Below, in pieces: positions 37,560 to 50,500 of a stretch of DNA of 64,000 nucleotides. The notes under the pieces were generated by a model, which was not told where the DNA came from, did not search any database, and was given only the letters and a program-made list of their open reading frames with translations. The stretch's first letter is position 1; each line of letters starts with the position of its first letter. Origin of the DNA: Petrolisthes cinctipes (Eukaryota > Arthropoda > Malacostraca > Decapoda > Porcellanidae); contig JAWQEG010000488.1 in NCBI GenBank assembly GCA_033782935.1, positions 496,001 to 560,000 of the forward strand. Direction: 5' to 3'. The position numbers were made by a program, and so were the translations under genes.

Positions 37560-39211
37560 TCGACTTTTTGGCACCTAAAACATCGATTTTGAGCATGTTT
37601 TGGGCCTGTATTTTGAAAATACTCTAACACGGAGTAGGCATGTACAGATCGCTTCTGGGACCCCTAAATATCGAATTTTCAGGTGTTTTGGGCCTTAATT
37701 TGAGATATCGACTTTTTGACACTTAAAATATCGATTTTTAGCATGTTTTGAGCCTATATTTTGAAAATATTCTAGCACTGTGTAGGCATGTACAGATTGC
37801 TTCAAGGACCCCAAAATATCGAATTTTAGGGTGTTTTGGGCCTTATTTGAGATATCGACTTTTTGGCACCTAAAATATCGATTTTTATCATGTTTTTAGT
37901 CTATATTTATTCAAAATATTCTAGCACTGAGTAGGCATGTACAGATTAATTCTGGGACCCTAAAATATTGAATTTTCGGGTGTTTTGAGCCTGAATTTGA
38001 GATATAAACGGGTACAGAAGATACATGCACATATTGACTTTTGGAATCTAAAATATCGATTTTCTGCATGTTTTGGGCCTGTATTTTGAAAATACTCTAA
38101 CACGGAGTAGGCATGTACAGATCGCATTTGGGACCCCAAAATATCGAATTTTCGGGTGTTTTGAGCCTGAATTTGAGATATAAACGGGTACTGAAGATGC
38201 ATGCACATATCGACTTTTGGGCACCTAAAACATCGATTTTGAGCATGTTTTGGGCCTGTATTTTGAAAATACTCTAACACGGAGTACGCATGTACAGATC
38301 GCTTCTGGGACCCCTAAATATCGAATTTTCGGGTGTTTTGGGACTGAAATTGAGATATCGCCTTTACACACCTAAAATATCGATTTTTAGCATGTTTTGA
38401 GCCTATATTTTGAAAATATTCTAGCACTGAGTAGGCATGTACAGATTGCTTCTGGGACCCCAAAATATTAAATTTTCGGGTGTTTTGAGCCTGAATTTGA
38501 GATATAAACGGGTACAGAAGATACATGCACATATTGACTTTGGGCATCTAAAATATCGATTTTCAGCATGTTTTGGGCCCGTATTTTGAAAATACTCTAA
38601 CACAGAGTAGGCATGTACAGATCGCTTCTGGGACCCCAAAATATCGAATTTTCGGGTGTTTTGAGCCTGAATTTGAGATATAAACGGGTACTGAAGATGC
38701 ATGCACATATCGACTTTTTGGCACCTAAAACATCGATTTTGAGCATGTTTTGGGCCTGTTTTTTGAAAATACTCTAACACGGAGTAGGCATGTACAGATC
38801 GCTTCTGGGACCCCTAAATATCGAATTTTCGGGTGTTTTGGGCCTTAATTTGAGATATCGACTTTTTTGCACCTAAAATATCGATTTTTAGCATGTTTTT
38901 AGCCTATATTTTGAAAATATTCTAGCACTGAGTAGGCATGTACAGATTGCTTCTGGGACCCCAAAATATTAAATTTTTGGGTGTTTTGAGCCTGAATTTG
39001 AGATATAAACGGGTACAGAAGATACATGCACATATTGACTTTGGGCATCTAAAATATCGATTTTCAGCATGTTTTGGGCATGTATTTTGAAAATACTCTA
39101 ACACGTAGTAGGCATGTACAGATCGCTTCTGGGACCCCAAAATATCGAATTTTCGGGTGATTTGAGCCTGAATTTGAGATATAAACGGGTACTGAAGGTG
39201 CATGCACATAT
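37560..39211 (+). repeat. About 1652 bp unit, copy 1 of 3
   Basis: First of three consecutive units with offsets of 1652 and 1653 bp. Shared markers are GACTTTTTGACACTTAAAAT, GCACTGTGTAGGCATG, GTCTATATTTATTCAAAATA, GATTAATTCTGGGACC and AAAATATTAAATTTT. The length fits three 500 bp trimers plus a lengthened short monomer of about 151-152 bp. The right third of this copy differs from copies 2 and 3 and instead resembles 50440-50930. Confidence 0.82.
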
Positions 39212-40863
39212 CGACTTTTTGGCACCTAAAACATCGATTTTGAGCATGTTTTGCGCCTGTATTTTGAAAATACTCTAACACGGAGTAGGCATGTACAGAT
39301 CGCTTCTGGGACCCCTAAATATCGAATTTTCGGGTGTTTTGGGCCTTAATTTGAGATATCGACTTTTTGACACTTAAAATATCGATTTTTAGCATGTTTT
39401 GAGCCTATATTTTGAAAATATTCTAGCACTGTGTAGGCATGTACAGATCGCTTCAAGGACCCCAAAATATCGAATTTTTGGGTGTTTTGGGCCTTAATTT
39501 GAGATATCGACTTTTTGGCACCTAAAATATCGATTTTTATCATGTTTTTAGTCTATATTTATTCAAAATATTCTAGCACTTAGTAGGCATGTACAGATTA
39601 ATTCTGGGACCCTAAAATATTGAATTTTCGGGTGTTTTGAGCCTGAATTTGAGATATAAACGGGTACAGAAGATACATGCACATATTGACTTTTGGAATC
39701 TAAAATATCGATTTTCAGCATGTTTTGGGCCTGTATTTTGAAAATACTCTAACACGGAGTAGGCATGTACAGATCGCATCTGGGACCCCAAAATATCGAA
39801 TTTTCGGGTGTTTTGAGCCTGAATTTGAGATATAAACGGGTACTGAAGATGCATGCACATATCGACTTTTGGGCACCTAAAACATCGATTTTGAGCATGT
39901 TTTGGGCCTGTATTTTGAAAATACTCTAACACGGAGTACGCATGTACAGATCGCTTCTGGGACCCCTAAATATCAAATTTTCGGGTGTTTTGGGACTGAA
40001 ATTGAGATATCGCCTTTACGCACCTAAAATATCGATTTTTAGCATGTTTTGAGCCTATATTTTGAAAATATTCTAGCACTGAGTAGGCATGTACAGATTG
40101 CTTCTGGGACCCCAAAATATTAAATTTTCGGGTGTTTTGAGCCTGAATTTGAGATATAAACGGGTACAGAAGATACATGCACATATTGACTTTGGGCATC
40201 TAAAATATCGATTTTCAGCATGTTTTGGGCCTGTATTTTGAAAATACTCTAACACAGAGTAGGCATGTACAGATCGCTTCTGGGACCCCAAAATATCGAA
40301 TTTTCGGGTCTTTTGAGCCTGAATTTGAGATATAAACGGGTACTGAAGATGCATGCACATATCGACTTTTTGGCACCTAAAACATCGATTTTGAGCATGT
40401 TTTGGGCCTGTATTTTGAAAATACTCTAACACGGAGTAGGCATGTACAGATCGCTTCTGGGACCCCTAAATATCGAATTTTCGGGTGTTTTGGGCCATAA
40501 TTTGAGATATCGACTTTTTGGCACCTAAAATATCGATTTTGAGCATGTTTTGAGCATATATTTTGAAAATATTCTAGCACTGAGTAGGCATGTACAGATT
40601 GCTTCTGGGACCCCAAAAATTGAATTTTCGGGTTTTCAGGGCCAGAATTTGAGATATAAACGGGTACAGAAGATGCATGCACATATCGACTTTTGGGCAC
40701 CTAAAAGATCGATTTACAGAATGTTTTTACCCTGTATTTTTGAAAATACTCTAACACGGAGTAGGCATGTACAGATCGCTTCTGGGACCCATAAATATCG
40801 AATTTTCGGGTGTTTTGGGACTGAATTTGAGATATAAACGGGTACTGAAGGTGCATGCACATA
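39212..40863 (+). repeat. About 1652 bp unit, copy 2 of 3
   Basis: Carries the same markers as copy 1 (GACACTTAAAAT, CTGTGTAGG, TTTATTCAAAATATTC, GATTAATTCTGGG). It also has a CCCCAAAAATTGAATTTTC monomer with AAAAGATCGATTTACAGAA and TGTTTTTACCCTGTA, which is shared with copy 3 at an offset of 1652 but absent from copy 1. Confidence 0.84.
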
Positions 40864-42480
40864 TCGACTTTTTGGCACCTAAAACATCGATTTTGAGCAT
40901 GTTTTGGGCCTGTATTTTGAAAATACTCTAACACGGAGTAGGCATGTACAGATCGCTTCTGGGACCCCTAAATATCGAATTTTCGGGTGTTTTGGGCCTT
41001 AATTTGAGATATCGACTTTTTGACACTTAAAATATCGATTTTTAGCATGTTTTGAGTCTATATTTTGAAAATATTCTAGCACTGTGTAGGCATGTACAGA
41101 TCGCTTCTGGGACCCCAAAATATCGAATTTTAGGGTGTTTTGGGCCTTAATTTGAGATATCGACTTTTTGGCACCTAAAATATCGATTTTTATCATGTTT
41201 TTAGTCTATATTTATTCAAAATATTCTAGCACTGAGTTGGCATGTACAGATTAATTCTGGGACCCTAAAATATTGAATTTTCGGGTGTTTTGAGCCTGAA
41301 TTTGAGATATAAACGGGTACAGAAGATACATGCACATATTGACTTTTGGAATCTAAAATATCGATTTTCAGCATGTTTTGGGCCTGTATTTTGAAAATAC
41401 TCTAACACGGAGTAGGCATGTACAGATCGCATCTGGGACCCCAAAATATCGAATTTTCGGGTGTTTTGAGCCTGAATTTGAGATATAAACGGGTACTGAA
41501 GATGCATGCACATATCGACTTTTGGGCACCTAAAACATCAATTTTGAGCATGTTTTGGGCCTGTATTTTGAAAATACTCTAACACGGAGTACGCATGTAC
41601 AGATCGCTTCTGGGACCCCTAAATATCGAATTTTCGGGTGTTTTGGGACTGAAATTGAGATATCGCCTTTACGCACCTAAAATATCGATTTTTAGAATGT
41701 TTTGAGCCTATATTTTGAAAATATTCTAGCACTGAGTAGGCATGTACAGATTGCTTCTGGGACCCCAAAATATTAAATTTTCAGGTGTTTTGAGCCTGAA
41801 TTTGAGATATAAACGGGTACAGAAGATACATGCACATATTGACTTTGTGCATCTAAAATATCGATTTTCAGCATGTTTTGGTCCTGTATTTTGAAAATAC
41901 TCTAACACAGAGTAGGCATGTACAGATCGCTTCTGGGACCCCAAAATATCGAATTTTCGGGTGTTTTGAGCCTGAATTTGAGATATAAACGGGTACTGAA
42001 GATGCATGCACATATCGACTTTTTGGCACCTAAAACATCGATTTTGAGCATGTTTTGTGCCTGTATTTTGAAAATACTCTAACACGGAGTAGGCATGTAC
42101 AGATCGCTTCTGGGACCCCTAAATATCGAATTTTCGGGTGTTTTGGGCCATAATTTGAGATATCGACTTTTTGGCACCTAAAATATCGATTTTTAGCATG
42201 TTTTTAGCCTATATTTTGAAAATATTCTAGCACTGAGTAGGCATGTACAGATTGCTTCTAGAACCCCAAAAATTGAATTTTCGGGTGTTCAGGGCCAGAA
42301 TTTGAGATATAAACGGGTACAGAAGATGCATGCACATATCGACTTTTGGGCACCTAAAAGATCGATTTACAGAATGTTTTTACCCTGTATTTTGAAAATA
42401 CTCTAACACGGAGTAGGCATGTACAGATCGCTTCTGGGACCCCTAAATATCGAATTTTCGGGTGTTTTGGGACTGAATTT
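40864..42480 (+). repeat. About 1652 bp unit, copy 3 of 3
   Basis: Third consecutive unit. It follows copy 2 through the ATCGATTTACAGAATG monomer near 42360 and diverges near 42480, where it reads GAATTTCAGATATCGAC and copy 2 reads GAATTTGAGATATAAACG. Confidence 0.82.
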
Positions 42481-43593
42481 CAGATATCGACTTTTTTGCA
42501 CCTAAAAGATCGATTTTTAGCATGTTTTTAGCCTATATTTTGAAAATATTCTAGCACTGAGTAGGCATGTACAGATTGCTTCTGGGACCCCAAAATATTG
42601 AATTTTCGGGTGTTTTGAGCCTGAATTTGAGATATAAAAGGGTACAGAAGATACATGCACATATTGACTTTGGGCATCTAAAATATCGATTTTCAGCATG
42701 TTTTGGGCATGTATTTTGAAAATACTCTAACACGGAGAAGGCATGTACAGATCGCTTCTGTGACCCCAAAATATCGAATTTTCGGGTGTTTTGAGCCTGA
42801 ATTTGAGATATAAACGAGTACAGAAGATGCATGCACATATCGAATTTTTTGCACCTAAAATATCGATTTTGAGCATGTTTTGAGCCTATATTTTGAAAAC
42901 ATTCTAGCACTTAGTAGGCTTGTACAGATCGCTTCTGGGACCCCAAAATATTGAATTTTCGGGTGTTTTGAGACTGAATTTGAGATATAAACGGGTACAG
43001 AAGATATATGCACATATTGACTTTGGGCATCTAAAATATCGATTTTCAGAATGTTTTGGGCTAGTATTTTGAAAATACTCTAACACAGAGTAGGCATGTA
43101 CAGATCGCTTCTGGGACCCCAAAATATCGAATTTTCGGGTGTTTTGGGACTGAATTTGAAATATTGCCTTTACGCACCTAAAATATCGATTTTTAGCATG
43201 TTTTGAGCCTATATTTTGAAAATATTCTAGCACTGAGTAGGCATGTATAGATCGCTTCTGGGACCCCTAAATATCGAATTTTCGGGTGTTTTGAGCTTGA
43301 ATTTAAGATATAAACGAATACAGAAGATGCATTCACATATCGACTTTTGGTCACCTAAAATATCGATTTTGAGCATGTTTTGAGCCTATATTTTGAAAAC
43401 ATTCTAGCACTGAGTAGGCATGTAAAGATCGCTTCTGGGACCCCTAAATATCGAATTTTCGGGTGTTTTGAGCCTGAATTTGAGATATAAACGAGTATAG
43501 AAGAAGCATACACATATTGACTTTGGGCACCAAAAACATCGATTTTGAGCATGTTTTAGGCCTGTATTTTGAAAATACTCTAACACGGAGTAT
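42481..43593 (+). repeat. Satellite between the 1652 and 1975 bp groups
   Basis: Ordinary monomers. The part near 42550-43230 resembles 34540-34950 and 48640-49310 (shared GGAGAAGGCATG, AAAAGGGTACAG and GTAGGCTTGTACAG variants), another sign of exchange over several kilobases. No non-satellite sequence is seen. Confidence 0.78.
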
Positions 43594-45569
43594 GCATGTA
43601 CAGATCGCTTCCGGGACCCCTAAATATCGAATTTTCGGGTGTTTTGGGACTGAATTTGAGATATCGCCTTTACGCACCTAAAATATCGATTTTAGCATGT
43701 TATGAGCCTATATTTTGAAAATATTCTAGCACTGAGTAGGCATGTACAGATCGCTTCTGGGACCCCTAAATATCGAATTTTCGGGTGTTTTGGGCCTTAA
43801 TTTGATATATCGACTTTTTGGCACCTGAAATATCGATTTTTAGCATGTTTTTAGCCTATATTTTGAAAATATTCTAGCACTGAGTAGGCATGTACAGATC
43901 GCTTCTGGGACCCCAAAATATTGAATTTTCGGGTGTTTTGAGCCTGAATTTGAGATATAAACGGGTACAGAAGATACATGCACATATTGACTTTGGGCTT
44001 CTAAAATATCGATTTTCAGCATGTTTTGAGCCTGTATTTTGAAAATACTCTAACACGGAGTAGGCATGTACAGATCGCTTCTGGGACCCCAAAATATCGA
44101 ATTTTCGGGTGTTTCGAGCCTGAATTTGAGATATAAACGCGTACTGAAGGTGCATCCACATATCGACTTTTTGACATCTAAAACATCGATTTTGGGCATG
44201 TTTTGGGCCTGTATTTTGAAAATACTCAAACACGGAGTAGGCATGTACAGATCGCTTCTGGGACCCCTAAATATCGAATTTTAGGATGTTTTGGGACTGA
44301 ATTATAGATATCGACTTTTTGGCACCTAAAATATCGATTTTTAGCATGTTTTTAGCCTATATTTTGAAAATATTCTAGAACTGAGTAGGCATGTACAGAT
44401 TGCTTCTGGGACCCCAAAATATTGAATTTTCGGGTGTTTATGGCCAGAATTTGAGATATAAACGGGTACAGAAGATGCATTCACATATCGACTTTTTGGC
44501 ACCTAAAATATCGATTTTGAGCATGTTTTGAGCCTATATTTGAAAACATTCTAGCACTGAGTAGGAATGTACAGATCGTTTCTGAGACCCAAAAATATCG
44601 AATTTTCGGGTGTTTAGGGCCTGAATTTGAGATATAAACGGGTACAGATGATGCATGCACATATCGAATTTTGGGCACCTAAAAGATGGATTTTAAGTAT
44701 GTTTTTGGCCTGTATTTTAAAAAAATACTCTAACACGGAGTAGGCATGTACAGATCGCTTCTGGGACCCCTAAATATCGAATTTTATGGGTGTTTTGGGT
44801 CTTAATTTGAGAAATCGCCTTTACGCACCTAAAATATCGATTTTTAGCATGTTTTGAGCCTATATTTTGAAAATATTCTAGCACTGAGTAGGCATGTACA
44901 GGTCGCTTCTGGGACCCCAAAATATCGAATTTTCGGGTGTTTTGATCCTGAATTTGAGATATAAACGAGTACAGAAGATGCATGCACATATCGACTTTTG
45001 GGCACCTAAAATATCGATTTTGAGCATGTTTTGAGCCTATATTTTGAAAACATTCTAGCACTGAGTAAGCATGTACAGATCGCTTCTGGGACCCCTAAAT
45101 ATCGAATTTTCGGGAGTTTTGGGCCTTAATTTGAGATATCGACTTTTTGGCACCTAAAATATCGATTTTTAGCATGTTTTTAGCCTATATTTTAAAAATA
45201 TTCTAGAACTGAGTAGGCATGTACAGATTGCTTCTGGGACCCTAAAATATCGAATTTTCGGGTGTTTTGAGCTTGAATTTCAGATATAAACGAGTACAGA
45301 AGATGCATGCACATATTGACTTTGGGCATCTAAAATATCGATTTTCTGCATGTTTTGGGCATGTATTTTGAAAATACTCTAACACGGAGTAGGCATGTAC
45401 AGATCGCTTCAGGGACCCCAAAATATCGAATTTTCGGGTGTTTTGAGCCTGAATTTGAGATATTAACGGGTACTGAAGATGCATGCACATATCGACTTTT
45501 TGGCACCTAAAACATCGATTTTGAGCATGTTTTGGGCCTGTATTTTGAAAATACTCTAACACGGAGTAG
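43594..45569 (+). repeat. 1975/1976 bp tandem duplication, copy 1
   Basis: Directly followed by copy 2. The offset is 1976 at first and 1975 after copy 2 loses one A in AATATTGATTTTCGG near 45900. I counted six base differences plus this deletion. Shared private variants are GCTTCCGGGACCCC, ATCGATTTTAGCATG (one T short), AACGCGTACTGAAGGTGCA, GAATTTTATGGGTG, TTCTAGAACTGAG and GGGAGTTTTGGG. Confidence 0.9.
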
Positions 45570-47544
45570 GCATGTACAGATCGCTTCCGGGACCCCTAAA
45601 TATCGAACTTTCGGGTGTTTTGGGACTGAATTTGAGATATCGCCTTTACGCACCTAAAATATCGATTTTAGCATGTTATGAGCCTATATTTTGAAAATAT
45701 TCTAGCACTGAGTAGGCATGTACAGATCGCTTCTGGGACCCCTAAATATCGAATTTTCGGGTGTTTTGGGCCTTAATTTGAGATATCGACTTTTTGGCAC
45801 CTGAAATATCGATTTTTAGCATGTTTTTAGCCTATATTTTGAAAATATTCTAGCACTGAGTAGGCATGTACAGATCGCTTCTGGGACCCCAAAATATTGA
45901 TTTTCGGGTGTTTTGAGCCTGAATTTGAGATATAAACGGGTACAGAAGATACATGCACATATTGACTTTGGGCATCTAAAATATCGATTTTCAGCATGTT
46001 TTGAGCCTGTATTTTGAAAATACTCTAACACGGAGTAGGCATGTACAGATCGCTTCTGGGACCCCAAAATATCGAATTTTCGGGTGTTTCGAGCCTGAAT
46101 TTGAGATATAAACGCGTACTGAAGGTGCATCCACATATCGACTTTTTGACATCTAAAACATCGATTTTGGGCATGTTTTGGGCCTGTATTTTGAAAATAC
46201 TCAAACACGGAGTAGGCATGTACAGATCGCTTCTGGGACCCCTAAATATCGAATTTTAGGATGTTTTGGGACTGAATTATAGATATCGACTTTTTGGCAC
46301 CTAAAATATCGATTTTTAGCATGTTTTTAGCCTATATTTTGAAAATATTCTAGAACTGAGTAGGCATGTACAGATTGCTTCTGGGACCCCAAAATATTGA
46401 ATTTTCGGGTGTTTAGGGCCAGAATTTGAGATATAAACGGGTACAGAAGATGCATTCACATATCGACTTTTTGGCACCTAAAATATCGATTTTGAGCATG
46501 TTTTGAGCCTATATTTGAAAACATTCTAGCACTGAGTAGGAATGTACAGATCGTTTCTGAGACCCAAAAATATCGAATTTTCGGGTGTTTAGGGCCTGAA
46601 TTTGAGATATAAACGGGTACAGATGATGCATGCACATATCGAATTTTGGGCACCTAAAAGATGGATTTTAAGTATGTTTTTGGCCTGTATTTTAAAAAAA
46701 TACTCTAACACGGAGTAGGCATGTACAGATCGCTTCTGGGACCCCTAAATATCGAATTTTATGGGTGTTTTGGGTCTTAATTTGAGAAATCGCCTTTACG
46801 CACCTAAAATATCGATTTTTAGCATGTTTTGAGCCTATATTTTGAAAATATTCTAGCACTGAGTAGGCATGTACAGGTCGCTTCTGGGACCCCAAAATAT
46901 CGAATTTTCGGGTGTTTTGATCCTGAATTTGAGATATAAACGAGTACAGAAGATGCATGCACATATCGACTTTTGGGCACCTAAAATATCGATTTTGAGC
47001 ATGTTTTGAGCCTATATTTTGAAAACATTCTAGGACTGAGTAAGCATGTACAGATCGCTTCTGGGACCCCTAAATATCGAATTTTCGGGAGTTTTGGGCC
47101 TTAATTTGAGATATCGACTTTTTGGCACCTAAAATATCGATTTTTAGCATGTTTTTAGCCTATATTTTAAAAATATTCTAGAACTGAGTAGGCATGTACA
47201 GATTGCTTCTGGGACCCTAAAATATCGAATTTTCGGGTGTTTTGAGCTTGAATTTCAGATATAAACGAGTACAGAAGATGCATGCACATATTGACTTTGG
47301 GCATCTAAAATATCGATTTTCTGCATGTTTTGGGCATGTATTTTGAAAATACTCTAACACGGAGTAGGCATGTACAGATCGCTTCTGGGACCCCAAAATA
47401 TCGAATTTTCGGGTGTTTTGAGCCTGAATTTGAGATATTAACGGGTACTGAAGATGCATGCACATATCGACTTTTTGGCACCTAAAACATCGATTTTGAG
47501 CATGTTTTGGGCCTGTATTTTGAAAATACTCTAACACGGAGTAG
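45570..47544 (+). repeat. 1975 bp tandem duplication, copy 2
   Basis: Second copy; matching sequence extends to the boundary near 47562. Differences from copy 1 include CGAACTTTCGGG, GAGATATCG versus GATATATCG, GGGCATC versus GGGCTTC, TTAGGGCC versus TTATGGCC, CTAGGACTGAG versus CTAGCACTGAG, and CTTCTGGG versus CTTCAGGG. Confidence 0.9.
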
Positions 47545-50500
47545 GCATGTACAGATCGCTTCTGGGACCCCTAAATATCGAATTTTCGGGTGTTTTGGGC
47601 CTTAATTTGAGATATCGACTTTTTGGCACCTAAAATATCGATTTTTAGCATGTTTTTAGCCTATATTTTGAAAATATTCTAGCACTGAGTAGGCATGTAC
47701 AGATTGCTTCTGGGACCCAAAAATATTGAATTATCGGGTGTTTTGAGCCTGAATTTGAGATATAAACGGGTACAGAAGATACATGCACATATTGACTTTG
47801 GGAATGTAAAATATCGATTTTCAGCATGTTTTGGACATGTATTTTGAAAATACTCTAACACGGAGTAGGCATGTACAGATCGCTTCTGGGACCCCAAAAT
47901 ATCGAATTTTCGGGTGTTTTGAGCATGAATTTGAGATATAAACGGGTATTGAAGATGCATGCACATATCGACTTTTTGGCACCTAAAACATCGATTTTGA
48001 GCATGTTTTGGGCCTGTATTTTGAAAATACTCTAACACGGAGTAGGCATGTACAGATCGCTTCTGGGACCCCTAAATATCGAATTTTCGGGTGTTTTGGG
48101 CCTTAATTTGAGATATCGTTTTTACGCACCTAAAATATCGATTTTTAGCATGTTTTGAGCCTATATTTTGAAAATATTCTAGCACTGAGTAGGCATGTAC
48201 AGATTGCTTCTTGGACCCCGAAATATTGAATTTTCGGGTGTTTTGAGCCTGAATTTGAGATATAAACGGGTACAGAAGATACATGCACATATTGACTTTG
48301 GGCATCTAAAATATCGATTTTTAGCATGTTTTGGGCCTGTATTTTGAAAATACTCTAACACGGAGTAGGCATGTACAGATCGCTTCTGGGACCCCAAAAT
48401 ATCGAATTTTCGGGTGTTTTGAGCCTGAATTTGAGATATAAACGGGTACTGAAGATGCATGCACATATCGACTTTTGGGCACCTAAAACATCGATTTTGA
48501 GCATGTTTTGGGCCTGTATTTTGAAAATACTCTAACACGGAGTAGGCATGTACAGATCGCTTCTGAGACCCCAAAATATCGAATTTTCGGGTGTTTTGGG
48601 CCTGAATTTGAGATATCGCCTTTACGCACCTAAAATATCGATTTTTAGCATGTTTTTAGCCTATATTTTGAAAATATTCTAGCACTGAGTAGGCATGTAC
48701 AGATTGCTTCTGGGACCCCAAAATATTGAATTTTCGGGTGTTTTGAGCCTGAATTTGATATATAAAAGGGTACAGAAGATACATGCACATATTGACTTTG
48801 GGCATCTAAAATATCGATTTTCAGCATGTTTTGGGCATGTATTTTGAAAATACTCTAACACGGAGAAGGCATGTACAGATCGCTTCTGTGACCCCAAAAT
48901 ATCGAATTTTCGGGTGTTTTGAGCCTGAATTTGAGATATAAACGAGTACAGAAGATGCATGCACATATCGAATTTTGGGCACCTAAAATATCAATTTTGA
49001 GCATGTTTTGAGCCTATATTTTGAAAACATTCTAGCACTGAGTAGGCTTGTACAGATAGCTTCTGGGACCCCAAAATATTGAATTTTTGGGTGTTTTGAG
49101 ACTGAATTTGAGATATAAACGGGTACAGAAGATATATACACATATTGACTTTGGGCATCTAAAATATCGATTTTCAGAATGTTTTGGGCTTGTATTTTGA
49201 AAATACTCTAACACAGAGTAGGCATGTACAGATCGCTTCTGTGACCCCAAAATATCGAATTTTCGGGTGTTTTGAGCTTGAATTTGAGATATAAACGAGT
49301 ACAGAAGATGCATTCACATATCGACTTTTGGGCACCTAAAATATCGATTTTGAGCATGTTTTGAGCCTATATTTTGAAAACATTCTAGCACTGAGTAGGC
49401 ATGTACAGATCGCTTCTGGGACCCCTAAATATCGAATTTTCAGGTGTTTTGAGCTTGAATTAGAGATATAAACGGGTACAGAAGATAAATGCACATATTG
49501 ACTTTGGGCATCTAAAATATCGATTATCAGCATGTTTTGAGCCTGTATTTTGAAAATACTCTAACACGGAGTAGGCATGTACAGATCGCTTCTGGGACCC
49601 CAAAATATCGAATTTTCGGGTATTTTGAGCCTGAATTTGAGATATAAACGGGTACTGAAGATGCATGCACACATCGACTTTTGGGCACCAAAAACATCGA
49701 TTTTGAGCATGTTTTAGGCCTGTATTTTGAAAATACTCTAACACGGAGTATGCATGTACAGATCGCTTCTGGGACCCCAAAATATCGAATTTTCGGGTGT
49801 TTTGAGCCTGAATTTGAGATATAAACGCGTACTGAAGGTGCATCCACATATCGACTTTTTGACACCTAAAACATCGATTTTGGGCATGTTTTGGGCCTGA
49901 ATTTTGAAAATACTCAAACACGGAGTAGGCATGTACAGATCGCTTCTGGGACCCCTAAATATCGAATTTTAGGATGTTTTGGGACTAAATTATAGATATC
50001 GACTTTTTGGCACCTAAAATATCGATTTTTAGCATGTTTTTAGCCTATATTTTGAAAATATTCTAGCACTGAGTAGCCATGTACAAATTGCTTCTGGGAC
50101 CCCAAAATATTGAATTTTCGGGTGTTTTGAGCCTGAATTTGATATATAAACGGGTACAGAAGATGCATGCACATATCGACTTTTGGGCACCTAAAATATC
50201 GATTTTGAGCATGTTTTGAGCCTATATTTTGAAAACATTCTAGCACTGAGTAGGCATGTACAGATCGCTTCTGGGACCCAAAAATACCGAATTTTCGGGT
50301 GTTTAGGGCCAGAATTTGAGATATAAACGGGTACAGAAGATGCATGCACATATCGACTTTTGGGCACCTAAACAATCGATTTTCAGTATGTTTTTGGCCT
50401 GTATTTTGAAAATACTCTAACACGGAGTAGGCATGTACAGATCGCTTCTGGGACCCCTAAATATCGAATTTTCGGGTGTTTTGGGCCTTAATATGAGATA

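Noticed and set aside
40550..40837. Plus-strand open frame of 95 codons
   Set aside because: It exists only because local indels (CCAAAAATTG and TTTTTGAAAATAC) remove stops; the translation is satellite sequence.
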